Counted from the first letter of the stretch, positions 1 through 8,648 are shown. The stretch: DNA of 64,000 nucleotides from an uncultured Chitinophagaceae bacterium (GCA_937900675.1 CALCEA010000164.1:1-64000), one strand, 5' to 3'. Translations and numbers: made by a program. The notes: generated by a model not told the origin, from the sequence alone.

Positions 1-1642
1 GTGCGCCGTATTCAAAAGCTCCCAATAAGAAACCAAATTTATGTTGTGCCTCTTCTGGACTCATTCCTAAAGCAGCAAACATTTTTTCTTGTAAGTTTCT
101 TTGGAATATTCTGATAGATCCACCGCCAATTTCATTACCATTTAATACCATATCATAAGCGTTGGCCTTAATATTGGCATAAGGGTGTTCTAAATATTTA
201 GCAGCATCTTTAATTTCAGGTGCATTGTTGATCATGATATCAATATGATCAGGTTTAGGAGAAGTGAATGGATGGTGTCTAGCTACCCAACGATTTCCTT
301 CTTCATCATATTCAAATAATGGGAAGTCTAATACCCAAAGCAATTTGAATTCATCTTCTTTTCTAAAACCTAATTGCTTTCCTAATTCCAATCTTAATTC
401 ACTAATAGCTTTTCTGGTTCTTTCTTCTGCACCAGCTAAGATCAACACTAAATCACCTGCTTTTGCATTCGCAGCAGTCGCAATGGCTTTTAATTTATCT
501 TCTGAGTAAAATTTATCTACACTGCTTTTGAAAGTTCCATCGGTATTGCATTTTATGAATACCAATCCTTTCATTCCAATTTGCGGACGCTTTACCCATT
601 CAGTCAATTCATCTGTTTGTTTACGAGAGTATTCGCTACAACCTGGTGCTGCAATGGCAATCACCGTTTCTGCTTCGTCAAATACTTTAAAATCAACCCC
701 ATTAATTAATGCAGCTTGATCTGCTTTATCAGAAAAAACATGTGCAGGTTTTTTCAAGTTGCACAATTCCATGCCAAAGCGAATATCTGGTTTATCATTA
801 CCATAATTCCACATGGCATCTTCCCAAGTCATTCTTTGTACAGTCTCAGTGTAATCGATATTCTTTACTTCTTTGAAAATACTTTTTACTAAGCCTTCAA
901 ACATGTTTAAAATATCTTCTTGCTCCACAAAACTCATTTCGCAGTCAATCTGTGTAAATTCAGGCTGTCTATCTGCTCTTAAGTCTTCGTCTCTAAAACA
1001 TTTTACAATTTGGTAATAGCGATCATAACCACTTACCATTAATAATTGCTTGAAGGTTTGAGGAGACTGCGGTAATGCATAAAACTCTCCTGGGTTCATT
1101 CTACTTGGTACCACAAAATCTCTTGCACCTTCTGGAGTAGATTTAATTAAAAAAGGAGTTTCAATATCCATGAATCCTTTTTCGTGTAAATAGTTTCTAG
1201 TAGCTCTATTCACATTATATCTTAATTCTAAATTCTTCTTAACAGCGTTTCTTCTTAAATCCAAGAAACGATATTTCATTCTGATATCGTCTCCGCCATC
1301 TGTATCATCTTGAATGGTGAATGGTGGAACAATAGAAGCGTTTAATATTTTGAATGAAGCAACTTTGATTTCAATTTCACCAGTAGGGATATTGCTATTT
1401 TTATTAGAGCGCTCAATCACCGTTCCTTTTACTTGTAATACAAATTCACGACCAAGGGGCTGTGCATCTAGTTGAGCCTGCAGTTCTTCTCCAATCAATA
1501 ATTGGGTAATACCATAACGGTCTCTAAGGTCCACAAAAGTAATGGCTCCAAATTTACGAATGGTTTGAACCCAGCCAGCTAGGGTTACTTCTTGGCCCAC
1601 AAATTGAATATTTAAGGCGCCGCAATGGTGTGTACGATACAT
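1..1642 (-). CDS. aspS: aspartyl-tRNA synthetase, 3' end cut by window edge
   Basis: Charges tRNA-Asp with aspartate in the cytoplasm (class II synthetase). Reading the minus strand from the ATG at 1642 gives [11 protein letters not shown], the usual start of bacterial AspRS, followed by the OB-fold anticodon-binding region. Further in are [25 protein letters not shown] and [13 protein letters not shown], all AspRS signatures around class II motif 2. The last visible residues ([11 protein letters not shown]) are the C-terminal motif 3 area. About 547 codons are present; bacterial AspRS is usually 580-590 residues, so perhaps 35-40 are missing beyond base 1. A TATATTTG motif at 1671-1678 (minus strand) is a plausible -7 promoter, divergent from the MFS gene. 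Confidence 0.95.
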   Translation of the reverse strand, partial: MYRTHHCGALNIQFVGQEVTLAGWVQTIRKFGAITFVDLRDRYGITQLLIGEELQAQLDAQPLGREFVLQVKGTVIERSNKNSNIPTGEIEIKVASFKILNASIVPPFTIQDDTDGGDDIRMKYRFLDLRRNAVKKNLELRYNVNRATRNYLHEKGFMDIETPFLIKSTPEGARDFVVPSRMNPGEFYALPQSPQTFKQLLMVSGYDRYYQIVKCFRDEDLRADRQPEFTQIDCEMSFVEQEDILNMFEGLVKSIFKEVKNIDYTETVQRMTWEDAMWNYGNDKPDIRFGMELCNLKKPAHVFSDKADQAALINGVDFKVFDEAETVIAIAAPGCSEYSRKQTDELTEWVKRPQIGMKGLVFIKCNTDGTFKSSVDKFYSEDKLKAIATAANAKAGDLVLILAGAEERTRKAISELRLELGKQLGFRKEDEFKLLWVLDFPLFEYDEEGNRWVARHHPFTSPKPDHIDIMINNAPEIKDAAKYLEHPYANIKANAYDMVLNGNEIGGGSIRIFQRNLQEKMFAALGMSPEEAQHKFGFLLGAFEYGA

Positions 1643-1670
1643 ATAAATCTATTGAAATATGATAGGTCTG

Positions 1671-1707
1671 CAAATATAGCCCAATTCCCAGAAAAACCCC
1701 ATCTTTG
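1671..1707. promoter_or_regulatory. divergent -7 promoter motifs for aspS and the MFS gene
   Basis: The 69-base gap between aspS and the MFS gene holds two facing matches to the Bacteroidota -7 motif TAnnTTTG. TATATTTG reads leftward at 1671-1678 towards aspS. CATCTTTG (7 of 8) reads rightward at 1700-1707 and ends 4 bases before the MFS ATG at 1712. I did not find a convincing -33 TTTG for either. Confidence 0.5.
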
Positions 1708-1711
1708 CCTT

Positions 1712-2863
1712 ATGACAGAAAGCACTATTTCTCCTAATACCAGACGCATTGTTTTATCTGGTTTTTTCTTTCTAACAGGTATTTGTTTTGCTAGCTGGGC
1801 TAGTCGTATTCCTGATATAAAAATGCAATTAGGGTTGAGTGATGGAGCATTTGGGGGGTTATTGTTTTTCTTGCCTATTGGCTCATTTTTAGGCATACCT
1901 ATTTCAGGCACTTTAACTGCCAGGTATGGTAGCAAGAAGATTGTTTCTATTGCAGCCATTATTTATCCATTAACATTGGTTGCTTTAGGATTTGCCAATA
2001 CCACTGTTTTGTTAGCGATCACTTTATTCTTTTTTGGAATGGGAGGTAATATGTTCAATGTGTCTGTGAATACACAAGCAGCAGCATTATCTAAATTATT
2101 TGATAAAAGTATTACTTCAAGATTTCATGGATTTTGGAGTTTGGCTGGATTTTCTGGAGGGGTGCTAGGAGGATTTTTTGTAGCTCATGCTATTTCACCA
2201 TTACAACAATTTATATCAGTAGCTATTGTCGGTTGGATCTTTTTATTTTTTACTCGTCACTATTTAATGCCAGGAGAGCCCAATAAAAATCATGTTGCAA
2301 AATTATGGACTAAGCCTAGCCCTTTGATGTGGCAGTTTGGATTAATTGCATTTAGTAATATGATTTGTGAAGGGATGATGTTTGATTGGAGTGGGGTATA
2401 CTTTCAAGATATTGTAAAAGCAAGTGCTGAATGGAGAACCACAGGGTATATCTGTTTTATGGGAAGTATGACTACAGGAAGAATGTTTTCTGATAATTTA
2501 ATTAACTATTGGGGTGCAAGAAAACAATTGGTCTTAAGTGGTTTGGTAGTAACCATTGGTTTAATTATTGCGACTATTTATCCAAGTTTATTAATTAGTT
2601 CAATTGGGTTTATGCTAGTAGGTTTTGGGGTATCATCTGTAATACCTACTATTTATGGAACGGTTGGCAAAACCACAGAGCCAAGCCAGGTGAGTATTGC
2701 ACTAGCTTCTGTTTCCTCTGTTGGCTTTTTTGGATTCTTAATTGGTCCACCCATTATTGGATTTTTATCTCAAGCCATTGGATTAAGATGGGCTTTTTTA
2801 ACTGTGGGTAGTTTAGGAATTATTACAGCACTAAGAGCCAATCAACTAAAGAAATATTTATAA
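1712..2863 (+). CDS. MFS transporter (FucP/YbjJ-like)
   Basis: Probable 12-TM major facilitator superfamily permease of about 383 residues, substrate unknown. After a short polar N-terminus (MTESTISPNTRR) come alternating hydrophobic helices; the loop RYGSKK after helix 2 fits the MFS A-motif. The reading frame extends upstream to 1625, but I start at the ATG at 1712 because upstream residues are polar and would run through the divergent promoter region. A -7-like CATCTTTG ends 4 bases before this ATG. The 3' end overlaps the convergent gene at 2858 by 6 bases. The similarity is to sugar or unknown-substrate MFS members; no substrate can be assigned. Confidence 0.8.
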   Translation: MTESTISPNTRRIVLSGFFFLTGICFASWASRIPDIKMQLGLSDGAFGGLLFFLPIGSFLGIPISGTLTARYGSKKIVSIAAIIYPLTLVALGFANTTVLLAITLFFFGMGGNMFNVSVNTQAAALSKLFDKSITSRFHGFWSLAGFSGGVLGGFFVAHAISPLQQFISVAIVGWIFLFFTRHYLMPGEPNKNHVAKLWTKPSPLMWQFGLIAFSNMICEGMMFDWSGVYFQDIVKASAEWRTTGYICFMGSMTTGRMFSDNLINYWGARKQLVLSGLVVTIGLIIATIYPSLLISSIGFMLVGFGVSSVIPTIYGTVGKTTEPSQVSIALASVSSVGFFGFLIGPPIIGFLSQAIGLRWAFLTVGSLGIITALRANQLKKYL

Positions 2864-3262
2864 GGTCTGCGCTTCATCTTGATGTCTTGGCTTGTACCAT
2901 AAATAGTAATAGGCTAAAATTAGAACACCTGTTACAAAAGGAATCATGGCAAGATGTTTCACAGTAGTTGTGCCAAAAACAACCAAGTGATCAACGCCAA
3001 AAAATTCAGTACACATCCAAAAAGAATTAGCGCTAATCCATACTGTGATAGCTAGGTTATGACATAACTCTGAAACAATTTTTCTGGTTCTCCATGCAAT
3101 GATGATTGAAATAGCCATGGTAGGAATAATCATGGTAACACCAAGCAACTTTAATGATAAGCACCAAGCGATATCTTTGAATAACCAAAAAACAATATGT
3201 AAATTTTCCATCTTACGATAAGCGATGGGAATATTATAAAATGTTGTTTTGTTGTCAGGCAT
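2858..3262 (-). CDS. small integral membrane protein, unknown function
   Basis: 134 residues with four likely membrane helices, roughly residues 22-45, 47-58, 70-90 and 105-123, ending in a polar tail (KPRHQDEAQTL). I do not recognise a family function. It overlaps the upstream FAD oxidoreductase gene by 8 bases (3255-3262), which suggests co-transcription and translational coupling. Its stop overlaps the convergent MFS gene. Confidence 0.65.
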   Translation of the reverse strand: MPDNKTTFYNIPIAYRKMENLHIVFWLFKDIAWCLSLKLLGVTMIIPTMAISIIIAWRTRKIVSELCHNLAITVWISANSFWMCTEFFGVDHLVVFGTTTVKHLAMIPFVTGVLILAYYYLWYKPRHQDEAQTL

Positions 3263-4322
3263 AGTTTATGTTTAATATACTTTCAAATCTTTTAATATCG
3301 GCCTCTGGATCCAGGGCTTTTCCGTTGTCAAGATAATCAATTAATTGTTTAGAAAAATAAGGTGCTAATGAACAGCCCTTTGTTCCCATTCCATTGCAAA
3401 TGGCTAAAGATGGGTAGTTGGGGTGCGTCCCTACAAATGGTCTTCTCTCTGTATTGGCAGGTCTTATACCTGTAATATGATCTACAATGGTATAGGGAAC
3501 TTTTAAGCAGTTATCTAATGCTTGAATCATTTTCTCTTTAAAAGCAGCACTTGGAGACGCGTCTTTGAAATCCCATTCATAATTAGAACCCACCCAAAAT
3601 AGATCTTCTTTCCAAGGTACTATTGAAAAACTATTTTTATAAATAAATTGATTGGATAAGCCTTTTATAGATACAATCAAGGCTTCACCTTTGTTAGGTG
3701 CAAAGGGTAGCGCTTTAAAATAATTATTCTGCATGCTATTATTTCCGTCACAAAAAATAATATGCTTTGCAGTAAATGACTTCCACTGAACTTGTTCTTT
3801 TTCAACAACTAAATCAGTTAATTCAAATCGCTCTTCTATCAAAGCCTTTGATTTAACTAATTTCTTTTTCCAAGCATCCAACATGGTATTTAAATCAATC
3901 CAATAACTACTATTAATTTGTCCTGTACCAAATGGTGTCTTGAAAAATGAGTCAAAATCAGTTGTATTGTTATTGCTTAAATAAACATTCTCGTGTGTCA
4001 ATCTATACTCAAAACTTTCTTTCATTTGCATAGAAGGATGTAACAAAACTACCGGTGCTTCTTGAATCAATTGTTGATCTAAATGATCTCCTAATTCTTT
4101 GTAGGCATTTACTGCATTAGGAAGCAACTCGTCAATTTTCCAAGTTTGTACAATTCTTCTTCCTGTAACTGGATTAATCACGCCACTTGCAACAGAAGTG
4201 GAAGAGGGGATTTTGGGGTCATTAATTATTATAAAAGTCTTGCCAGCTTTTTGAGCATAGTAACTCATCCAAGTACCCACCAAACCTTGCCCAACAATGA
4301 TATAATCTAATGGAGTTGTCAT
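3255..4322 (-). CDS. FAD-dependent oxidoreductase, DadA / glycine-oxidase family
   Basis: Predicted flavoprotein amine oxidase (DAO fold), 355 residues. The N-terminus DYIIVGQGLVG carries the GxGxxG dinucleotide-binding fingerprint. A later IIFCDG segment matches the second FAD contact, and GIRPANTERRPFVG plus NGMGTKGCSLAP near the C-terminus match the C-terminal FAD-binding part of the DadA family. The substrate is probably an amino acid or N-methylated amine; it cannot be named from sequence. The gene lies 11 bases downstream of the small secreted protein gene and overlaps the next membrane-protein gene, forming a three-gene minus-strand unit. Confidence 0.8.
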   Translation of the reverse strand: MTTPLDYIIVGQGLVGTWMSYYAQKAGKTFIIINDPKIPSSTSVASGVINPVTGRRIVQTWKIDELLPNAVNAYKELGDHLDQQLIQEAPVVLLHPSMQMKESFEYRLTHENVYLSNNNTTDFDSFFKTPFGTGQINSSYWIDLNTMLDAWKKKLVKSKALIEERFELTDLVVEKEQVQWKSFTAKHIIFCDGNNSMQNNYFKALPFAPNKGEALIVSIKGLSNQFIYKNSFSIVPWKEDLFWVGSNYEWDFKDASPSAAFKEKMIQALDNCLKVPYTIVDHITGIRPANTERRPFVGTHPNYPSLAICNGMGTKGCSLAPYFSKQLIDYLDNGKALDPEADIKRFESILNINYA

Positions 4323-4333
4323 GTTGGTCGCAC

Positions 4334-4735
4334 TTATTTTTTGGCATTAGTGAATACTGTATACCTAACGCTATCTTTTTGCGCTTGCACTTTTGCAACT
4401 AACTCTATATCAAAACTGCCTTTATATTCATGAGGCACAGTGAAAGGAAATTCTACTTCAAAATTTTCTTTATCAATGGTTGTGAAATATTGAAAAGGAA
4501 AAATATTGATAAACCAACCATCTACTGATTTACCAGTGGAATGGTTATACAATGCTAAAGTTAAAGTGCCCGTTTTCTCTTCCTTTAATTGATGCGAAAC
4601 CTTCACTTGTAATTTAATAGACTGTCCAGCATTTGCTTTTGTAGGTGGGGTACAAATAATTTTAAGTGCTTTGGTTTGTCCCCAACTATTGCTGCTAGCA
4701 ATTAATAATAATAAACTCAATAAGACTTTGTTCAT
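4334..4735 (-). CDS. small secreted protein, unknown function
   Basis: 133 residues starting with a clear signal peptide (MNKVLLSLLLLIASSNSWGQ, cleavage likely after SWG). The mature part is beta-rich, with phrases such as KVSHQLKEEKTGTLTLALY and FPFTVPHEYKGSFDIELVAK, suggesting an Ig-like or jelly-roll exported domain. No family recognised. A consensus -7 motif TACTTTTG lies at 4740-4747 on the minus strand, only 4 bases before the ATG, so the mRNA may be leaderless. The promoter sits directly behind the sucD terminator. Confidence 0.7.
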   Translation of the reverse strand: MNKVLLSLLLLIASSNSWGQTKALKIICTPPTKANAGQSIKLQVKVSHQLKEEKTGTLTLALYNHSTGKSVDGWFINIFPFQYFTTIDKENFEVEFPFTVPHEYKGSFDIELVAKVQAQKDSVRYTVFTNAKK

Positions 4736-4739
4736 CTCT

Positions 4740-4747
4740 CAAAAGTA
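4740..4747 (-). promoter_or_regulatory. -7 motif TACTTTTG for the 4334-4735 gene
   Basis: Exact match to TAnnTTTG on the minus strand. It ends 4 bases before the ATG at 4735 and begins about 4 bases beyond the sucD terminator's U-tract. No clear -33 element was seen; that position would fall inside the terminator stem. Confidence 0.55.
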
Positions 4748-4750
4748 CAA

Positions 4751-4784
4751 TAAAAAATCCCTTATCTTTATGGGATAAGGGATT
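4751..4784 (-). terminator. intrinsic terminator after sucD
   Basis: An 11-bp stem (4756-4766 with 4774-4784, core AATCCCTTATC) and 7-base loop, followed on the minus strand by a run of six T. It lies 17 bases beyond the sucD stop. Confidence 0.85.
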
Positions 4785-4801
4785 GCTATAAAAAGGTTTG
4801 C

Positions 4802-5674
4802 TTATTTCTTTAAAGCAGCTGCCATTGTTTTACCAATATCAGCAGGGCTAGCACAAACATGAATACCACATGCAGCCATAATTTTCATTTTAGCAGCGGC
4901 TGTATCATCAGCACCACCAACAATTGCACCAGCATGACCCATACGGCGTCCTGGAGGAGCAGTTTGACCAGCGATAAATCCAACTACTGGTTTTTTCATA
5001 TTGTCTTTGATCCAATTTGCAGCATCAGCTTCCATGCTACCACCAATCTCACCAATCATGATGATACCTTCAGTCGCTGGATCGTTCATTAATAATTCTA
5101 CAGCTTCTTTAGTAGTTGTACCAATAATTGGATCACCACCAATGCCGATTGCAGTAGTAATACCTAAACCAGCTTTCACTACTTGGTCAGCAGCTTCATA
5201 AGTTAAAGTACCACTCTTAGATACGATACCGATAGTTCCTTTCTTGAAAATAAATCCTGGCATGATACCCACTTTTGCTTCTTCAGCTGTGATCACACCT
5301 GGACAGTTAGGTCCTATTAATCTTGTAGTCTTTCCTAATAAATAATTTTTCACTTTCACCATATCCTGCACTGGGATACCTTCTGTAATACAAACAACCA
5401 AAGCAATACCTGCATCTGCAGCTTCCATAATTGCATCAGCAGCAAAAGCTGGAGGTACAAATATGATACTTACATCAGCACCAGTTGTTTTAACTGCATC
5501 CGCTACAGTATTAAATACTGGACGATCCAAATGAGTAGTACCACCTTTACCTGGAGTTACACCACCTACCAACTGCGTTCCATATTCAATCATTTGAGAT
5601 GCATGGAAACTACCTTCTGTACCGGTAAAACCTTGTACAATGATCTTCGAATTTTTGTTAACTAATACTGACAT
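4802..5674 (-). CDS. sucD: succinyl-CoA ligase alpha subunit
   Basis: Alpha subunit of succinyl-CoA synthetase in the TCA cycle: succinyl-CoA + NDP + Pi to succinate + CoA + NTP. At 290 residues it is full length. The N-terminal CoA-binding Rossmann domain shows [14 protein letters not shown], followed by GGVTPGKGG. The ligase domain contains [10 protein letters not shown] and [11 protein letters not shown], whose His is the phosphorylated residue of the family. The beta subunit sucC is not adjacent, unlike the common sucCD pair, so it must be elsewhere. A strong terminator follows directly, so it is probably monocistronic. A minus-strand TATTTTTG at 5701-5708 is a likely -7 element. Confidence 0.97.
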   Translation of the reverse strand: MSVLVNKNSKIIVQGFTGTEGSFHASQMIEYGTQLVGGVTPGKGGTTHLDRPVFNTVADAVKTTGADVSIIFVPPAFAADAIMEAADAGIALVVCITEGIPVQDMVKVKNYLLGKTTRLIGPNCPGVITAEEAKVGIMPGFIFKKGTIGIVSKSGTLTYEAADQVVKAGLGITTAIGIGGDPIIGTTTKEAVELLMNDPATEGIIMIGEIGGSMEADAANWIKDNMKKPVVGFIAGQTAPPGRRMGHAGAIVGGADDTAAAKMKIMAACGIHVCASPADIGKTMAAALKK

Positions 5675-5700
5675 GTGCTCTGAATTTGTTATTTGTGGCG

Positions 5701-5708
5701 CAAAAATA
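5701..5708 (-). promoter_or_regulatory. -7 motif TATTTTTG for sucD
   Basis: Exact TAnnTTTG match on the minus strand, 26 bases before the sucD ATG at 5674. The -33 element is not evident. Confidence 0.5.
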
Positions 5709-5781
5709 CGCTAAACAGCCATTTTTTACCCTTATTTACCAACAAAAATTATAGGTTTTTTTATAAATGGCCGGCAAGTGC

Positions 5782-5789
5782 TACTTTTG
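5782..5789 (+). promoter_or_regulatory. -7 motif TACTTTTG for efp
   Basis: Exact TAnnTTTG match 32 bases before the efp ATG at 5822, giving a predicted leader of under 30 nt. It helps reject the longer upstream-extended reading frame that begins at 5693. Confidence 0.65.
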
Positions 5790-5821
5790 TGCCTCGCAAA
5801 GACAAATTAAAAAACAACATT

Positions 5822-6385
5822 ATGGCAACAACATCAGACATCAGTCGTGGAATGATCTTAAAATTAGATGGTAGTTTATACTCTGTAGTAGAATTTGGTG
5901 AAAATAAAACTGCTCGTGCAGCTGCAAAAGTTTGGGCTAAATTAAAGGGCGTGGATAATAACCGTTCTATTGAGAAAACTTGGAATAGCGGTGAAACCGT
6001 GTTCCCAGTGCGTGTTGAGAAAAAAGCTTTCCAATTTTTATACAAGGATGATAGCGGTTATAACTTAATGAACAATGAGACTTTTGAGCAAATCGCTATG
6101 GCTGAAGAAATGATTGATGCTCCTCAGTTCTTAAAAGAAGGTGCTGAAGTATTTGTATTTATGAATACAGAAACTGAAATGCCAATTGGTGCTGAATTGC
6201 CAGAAAAGATCGATGTATTGATTACTTATTGCGAACCAGGGGTTAAGGGTGATACTGCAACTCGTGCTTTAAAAGCTGCTACTATCGAGTCTGGTGCAAC
6301 AGTAATGGTGCCTTTATTCGTGAACGAAGGGGAGAAGATCAAGATTAATACTAAATCTGGTGAATACGTAGAGAGAGTGAAGTAG
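5822..6385 (+). CDS. efp: elongation factor P
   Basis: Relieves ribosome stalling at polyproline stretches. 187 residues, three beta-barrel domains, usual EF-P length. The start at MATTSDISRGM is chosen because the upstream frame crosses the promoter. The C-terminal EPGVKGDTATRALK and VPLFVNEGEKIKINT are the EF-P OB-domain signature. The tip loop is unusual: where many EF-Ps have PGKG with a modified Lys34, this one reads GENKTARAAAKVW, placing an Arg at residue 32 by my eye alignment. Followed by the recurrent 3'-UTR hairpin element and a terminator, then accB-accC. Confidence 0.96.
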   Translation: MATTSDISRGMILKLDGSLYSVVEFGENKTARAAAKVWAKLKGVDNNRSIEKTWNSGETVFPVRVEKKAFQFLYKDDSGYNLMNNETFEQIAMAEEMIDAPQFLKEGAEVFVFMNTETEMPIGAELPEKIDVLITYCEPGVKGDTATRALKAATIESGATVMVPLFVNEGEKIKINTKSGEYVERVK

Positions 6386-6444
6386 TTTTTAATCAAGCTT
6401 TTACTTTGAAAATAAAGCTTGATTAAAAACACTCTAATGATTTT
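6385..6444 (+). promoter_or_regulatory. recurrent 3'-UTR hairpin + TCTAATGA element, copy after efp
   Basis: A perfect 17-bp stem (GTTTTTAATCAAGCTTT at 6385-6401 with 6414-6430) and a 12-base A/T-rich loop. A linear motif TCTAATGATTTT follows at 6433-6444, then the terminator at 6447-6475. The same order (hairpin, short spacer, TYTWATGA, terminator) recurs after accC, fusA, rpsA and glnN. The first stem base is the last base of the efp stop codon. Confidence 0.6.
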
Positions 6445-6446
6445 CA

Positions 6447-6475
6447 AAAAAGGGCCCCATAAACGGGCCCTTTTT
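6447..6475 (+). terminator. intrinsic terminator after efp
   Basis: Stem AAAAAGGGCCC / GGGCCCTTTTT with a 7-base loop (CATAAAC) and a following T-rich stretch. Confidence 0.88.
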
Positions 6476-6502
6476 ATTTCTTCTGCCTATCAAAATATTA
6501 CA

Positions 6503-6518
6503 AAAAATGGCCATTTTT
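6503..6518. repeat. 16-bp perfect palindrome upstream of accB
   Basis: AAAAATGGCCATTTTT, self-complementary with no spacer, 70 bases before the accB ATG. A related half-site, GGTCATTTT, follows at 6530-6538. It could be an operator for accBC or part of a leader. No clear -7 motif was found in this gap. Confidence 0.4.
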
Positions 6519-6587
6519 GGATAAAAAAAGGTCATTTTATTGTGATTTTTAATAAAAATACCCCAATTTTACCCAAAATTGCTAAAA

Positions 6588-7061
6588 ATGGACTTAAAAC
6601 AAATTCATGATTTAATCAAGGTGGTTAACAAGAGTAATATCGGTGAAATCAGCATCGAAGACAAGGACGGTAAAGTAACCATCAAACAAAAAGAAGAAAG
6701 AGTTACAGTTAGTTCTGCACCAGTATATGCTGCTGCTCCAGCACCAGCTCCAGCTCCAGTAGCTGCTACTGCCGCTGCCCCTGTGTCTGCTGCTCCAGCT
6801 CCAGCTGCTGCAACAGATAATCTAATTACTATTAAGAGTCCAATGATTGGTACTTTCTATAGAAGAGCAGCTCCTGATAAGCCATTATTGGCTGAAGAGG
6901 GAACAGAAGTAAGCCCAGGTAAAGTGGTTTGTATTATTGAAGCAATGAAATTGTTCAATGAAATCGAATCAGAAGTAAAAGGTACTATCGTAAAAGTATT
7001 AGTGGATGATGCAAGCCCAGTGGAGTTTGATCAACCATTATTCTTGGTACAACCTGCTTAG
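6588..7061 (+). CDS. accB: biotin carboxyl carrier protein of acetyl-CoA carboxylase
   Basis: Carries the biotin carboxylated by AccC, for malonyl-CoA synthesis. 157 residues. Start at MDLKQIHDLIKVV, the family N-terminus; a TTG three codons upstream is less likely. Residues about 49-79 are an Ala/Pro-rich flexible linker (APAPAPAP type). The C-terminal biotinyl domain has IKSPMIGTFYR and EAMKLFNEIE, whose Lys in AMK is the biotinylation site. accC follows after 32 bases, so the two form an operon. Upstream lies the efp terminator and a 16-bp palindrome at 6503-6518. Confidence 0.95.
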   Translation: MDLKQIHDLIKVVNKSNIGEISIEDKDGKVTIKQKEERVTVSSAPVYAAAPAPAPAPVAATAAAPVSAAPAPAAATDNLITIKSPMIGTFYRRAAPDKPLLAEEGTEVSPGKVVCIIEAMKLFNEIESEVKGTIVKVLVDDASPVEFDQPLFLVQPA

Positions 7062-7093
7062 GCATTTACATTCATTCATTTTAATTTCTGAAA

Positions 7094-8431
7094 ATGTTTA
7101 AAAAGATATTGATAGCCAATCGTGGCGAAATTGCTTTGCGTATTATTAGAACCTGTCGTGAGATGGGTATTAAAACCGTAGCAGTTTATTCAACAGCGGA
7201 TAAAGATAGTTTGCATGTAAAGTTTGCAGACGAAGCTGTTTGTATTGGCGGACCGAAGAGTGCAGAATCCTATTTGAATATTCCGCATATCATGGCTGCA
7301 TGTGAAATTACTAATGCAGATGCAGTGCATCCTGGCTACGGATTCTTAGCAGAGAATGCAAAGTTTGCTCAGATCTGTGCTGACCATGGTATTAAATTTA
7401 TTGGACCTACTCCTGAGATGATTAATAAAATGGGAGACAAGATCACCGCTAAAGAAACAATGATCAAAGCAGGTGTACCTGTTGTTCCAGGTGGAGAAGG
7501 TTTGTTAGAAAGTGTAGAGGAAGCAAAAAAATTAGCCAAAGAAATTGTTTATCCGGTAATCATCAAAGCAACAGCTGGTGGTGGTGGAAAGGGTATGCGT
7601 GTGGTATGGTCAGAAGCAGATTTGGAAAAAGCATTTAATGATGCGAAGATGGAAGCTGCTGCAAGTTTCAAGAATGATGGTTTATACATGGAGAAATTTG
7701 TGGAAGAACCAAGACATATTGAAATTCAAGTAGCAGGTGATCAGTTTGGTAATGTTTGTCATTTAAGTGAACGCGATTGTTCTATTCAAAGAAGACACCA
7801 AAAATTGGTTGAAGAATCTCCTTCTCCATTTATGACACCAGAACTTCGTCAAAGAATGGGTGAAGCTGCAATCAAAGCTGCTGCAGCTATTAACTATGAA
7901 AGTGTAGGAACTATTGAGTTCTTAGTGGATAAGCATCGTAACTTCTATTTCATGGAAATGAATACGCGTATTCAAGTTGAACATTGCGTTACTGAAGAAG
8001 TAGTAAGCTATGATTTGATCAAAGAACAAATCAAGATTGCTGCAGGAGAAAAAATCTCTGGAAAAAATTACGAACCTCAATTGCATGCGATTGAATGTCG
8101 TATCAATGCAGAAGATCCATACAATGATTTTAGACCTTCTCCAGGTAAGATTACTGTATTACATACTCCAGGTGGACATGGTGTTCGTGTAGATAGCCAT
8201 GTATACGCAGGTTATGTAATTCCTCCATATTACGATTCAATGATTGGTAAATTAATCACAGTTGCACAAACTCGTGAAGAAGCCATCAATACGATGTATC
8301 GTGCATTGAGCGAATATGTAATTGAAGGAGTGAAAACAACTATTCCTTTCCATTTGCAATTAATGCAAAATGAAGATTTTAGAAAAGGTAATTTCACTAC
8401 TAAATTCTTGGAAAGTTTCAAAATGAAGTAA
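7094..8431 (+). CDS. accC: biotin carboxylase subunit of acetyl-CoA carboxylase
   Basis: ATP-dependent carboxylation of the biotin on AccB, first half-reaction of fatty acid synthesis. 445 residues, usual length. N-terminal [22 protein letters not shown]-grasp glycine loop [46 protein letters not shown]; catalytic [11 protein letters not shown]; biotin carboxylase C-terminal domain with [10 protein letters not shown]. Forms an operon with accB. The 3' region carries another copy of the hairpin + TCTAATGA element and a 17-bp-stem terminator, convergent with glnN. Confidence 0.97.
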   Translation: MFKKILIANRGEIALRIIRTCREMGIKTVAVYSTADKDSLHVKFADEAVCIGGPKSAESYLNIPHIMAACEITNADAVHPGYGFLAENAKFAQICADHGIKFIGPTPEMINKMGDKITAKETMIKAGVPVVPGGEGLLESVEEAKKLAKEIVYPVIIKATAGGGGKGMRVVWSEADLEKAFNDAKMEAAASFKNDGLYMEKFVEEPRHIEIQVAGDQFGNVCHLSERDCSIQRRHQKLVEESPSPFMTPELRQRMGEAAIKAAAAINYESVGTIEFLVDKHRNFYFMEMNTRIQVEHCVTEEVVSYDLIKEQIKIAAGEKISGKNYEPQLHAIECRINAEDPYNDFRPSPGKITVLHTPGGHGVRVDSHVYAGYVIPPYYDSMIGKLITVAQTREEAINTMYRALSEYVIEGVKTTIPFHLQLMQNEDFRKGNFTTKFLESFKMK

Positions 8432-8484
8432 TTTTTTCTTCGCTTTTTATTGAAAGATAAAAGCTTGAAAAAATTATCTAATGA
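8430..8484 (+). promoter_or_regulatory. recurrent 3'-UTR hairpin + TCTAATGA element, copy after accC
   Basis: Outer stem AATTTTTTC (8430-8438) with GAAAAAATT (8467-8475). An internal loop TTC/TT separates it from an inner stem GCTTTTTAT (8442-8450) with ATAAAAGC (8457-8464). The linear motif TCTAATGA is at 8477-8484 and runs straight into the terminator. The inner-stem sequence differs from the other copies but pairing is kept. Confidence 0.6.
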
Positions 8485-8525
8485 AAAATAATAAGGGACC
8501 CCATTAACGGGTCCCTTATTATTTT
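8485..8525 (+). terminator. terminator after accC
   Basis: 17-bp perfect stem (8485-8501 with 8509-8525, core AAGGGACCC/GGGTCCCTT), 7-base loop, A-rich before and T-rich after, so it may act in both directions. Confidence 0.85.
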
Positions 8526-8558
8526 GTGAACATTTTGATTTTATTGAAAGATAAACAT

Positions 8559-8587
8559 CAAACAGCCCCGTATATGGGGGCTGTTTG
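8559..8587 (-). terminator. probable glnN terminator hairpin
   Basis: 11-bp stem CAAACAGCCCC / GGGGCTGTTTG with a 7-base loop. Read leftward it follows the glnN copy of the hairpin + TCTTATGA element. The U-tract beyond is weak (ATGTTTATCTTT), so its strength is uncertain. Confidence 0.6.
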
Positions 8588-8593
8588 AAAAAA

Positions 8594-8645
8594 TCATAAG
8601 AGGCTAAATGAAATAACTCCTACATTTTGTTAGGAGTTATTTCAT
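8594..8645 (-). promoter_or_regulatory. recurrent 3'-UTR hairpin + TCTTATGA element, copy after glnN
   Basis: Read on the minus strand: a perfect 15-bp stem (8631-8645 with 8608-8622, loop ACAAAATG on the minus strand), then TTAGCC, then TCTTATGATTTTTT (TCTTATGA at 8594-8601), then the hairpin at 8559-8587. It starts 3 bases beyond the glnN stop. Confidence 0.55.
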
Positions 8646-8648
8646 AGC

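Noticed and set aside
1612..1959. Open frame of 115 codons on the minus strand over the start of the MFS gene
   Set aside because: Shadow of the MFS gene and aspS start region; no promoter and no recognisable protein.
2858..2863. Convergent overlap of the MFS and small membrane protein genes as a frameshift sign
   Set aside because: Both frames are intact, and a 6-base tail-to-tail overlap is common in compact genomes.
6720..6830. Tandem repeat of GCTCCAGCACCAGC-like units
   Set aside because: Encodes the Ala/Pro linker of AccB, a common family feature; not a mobile or CRISPR repeat.
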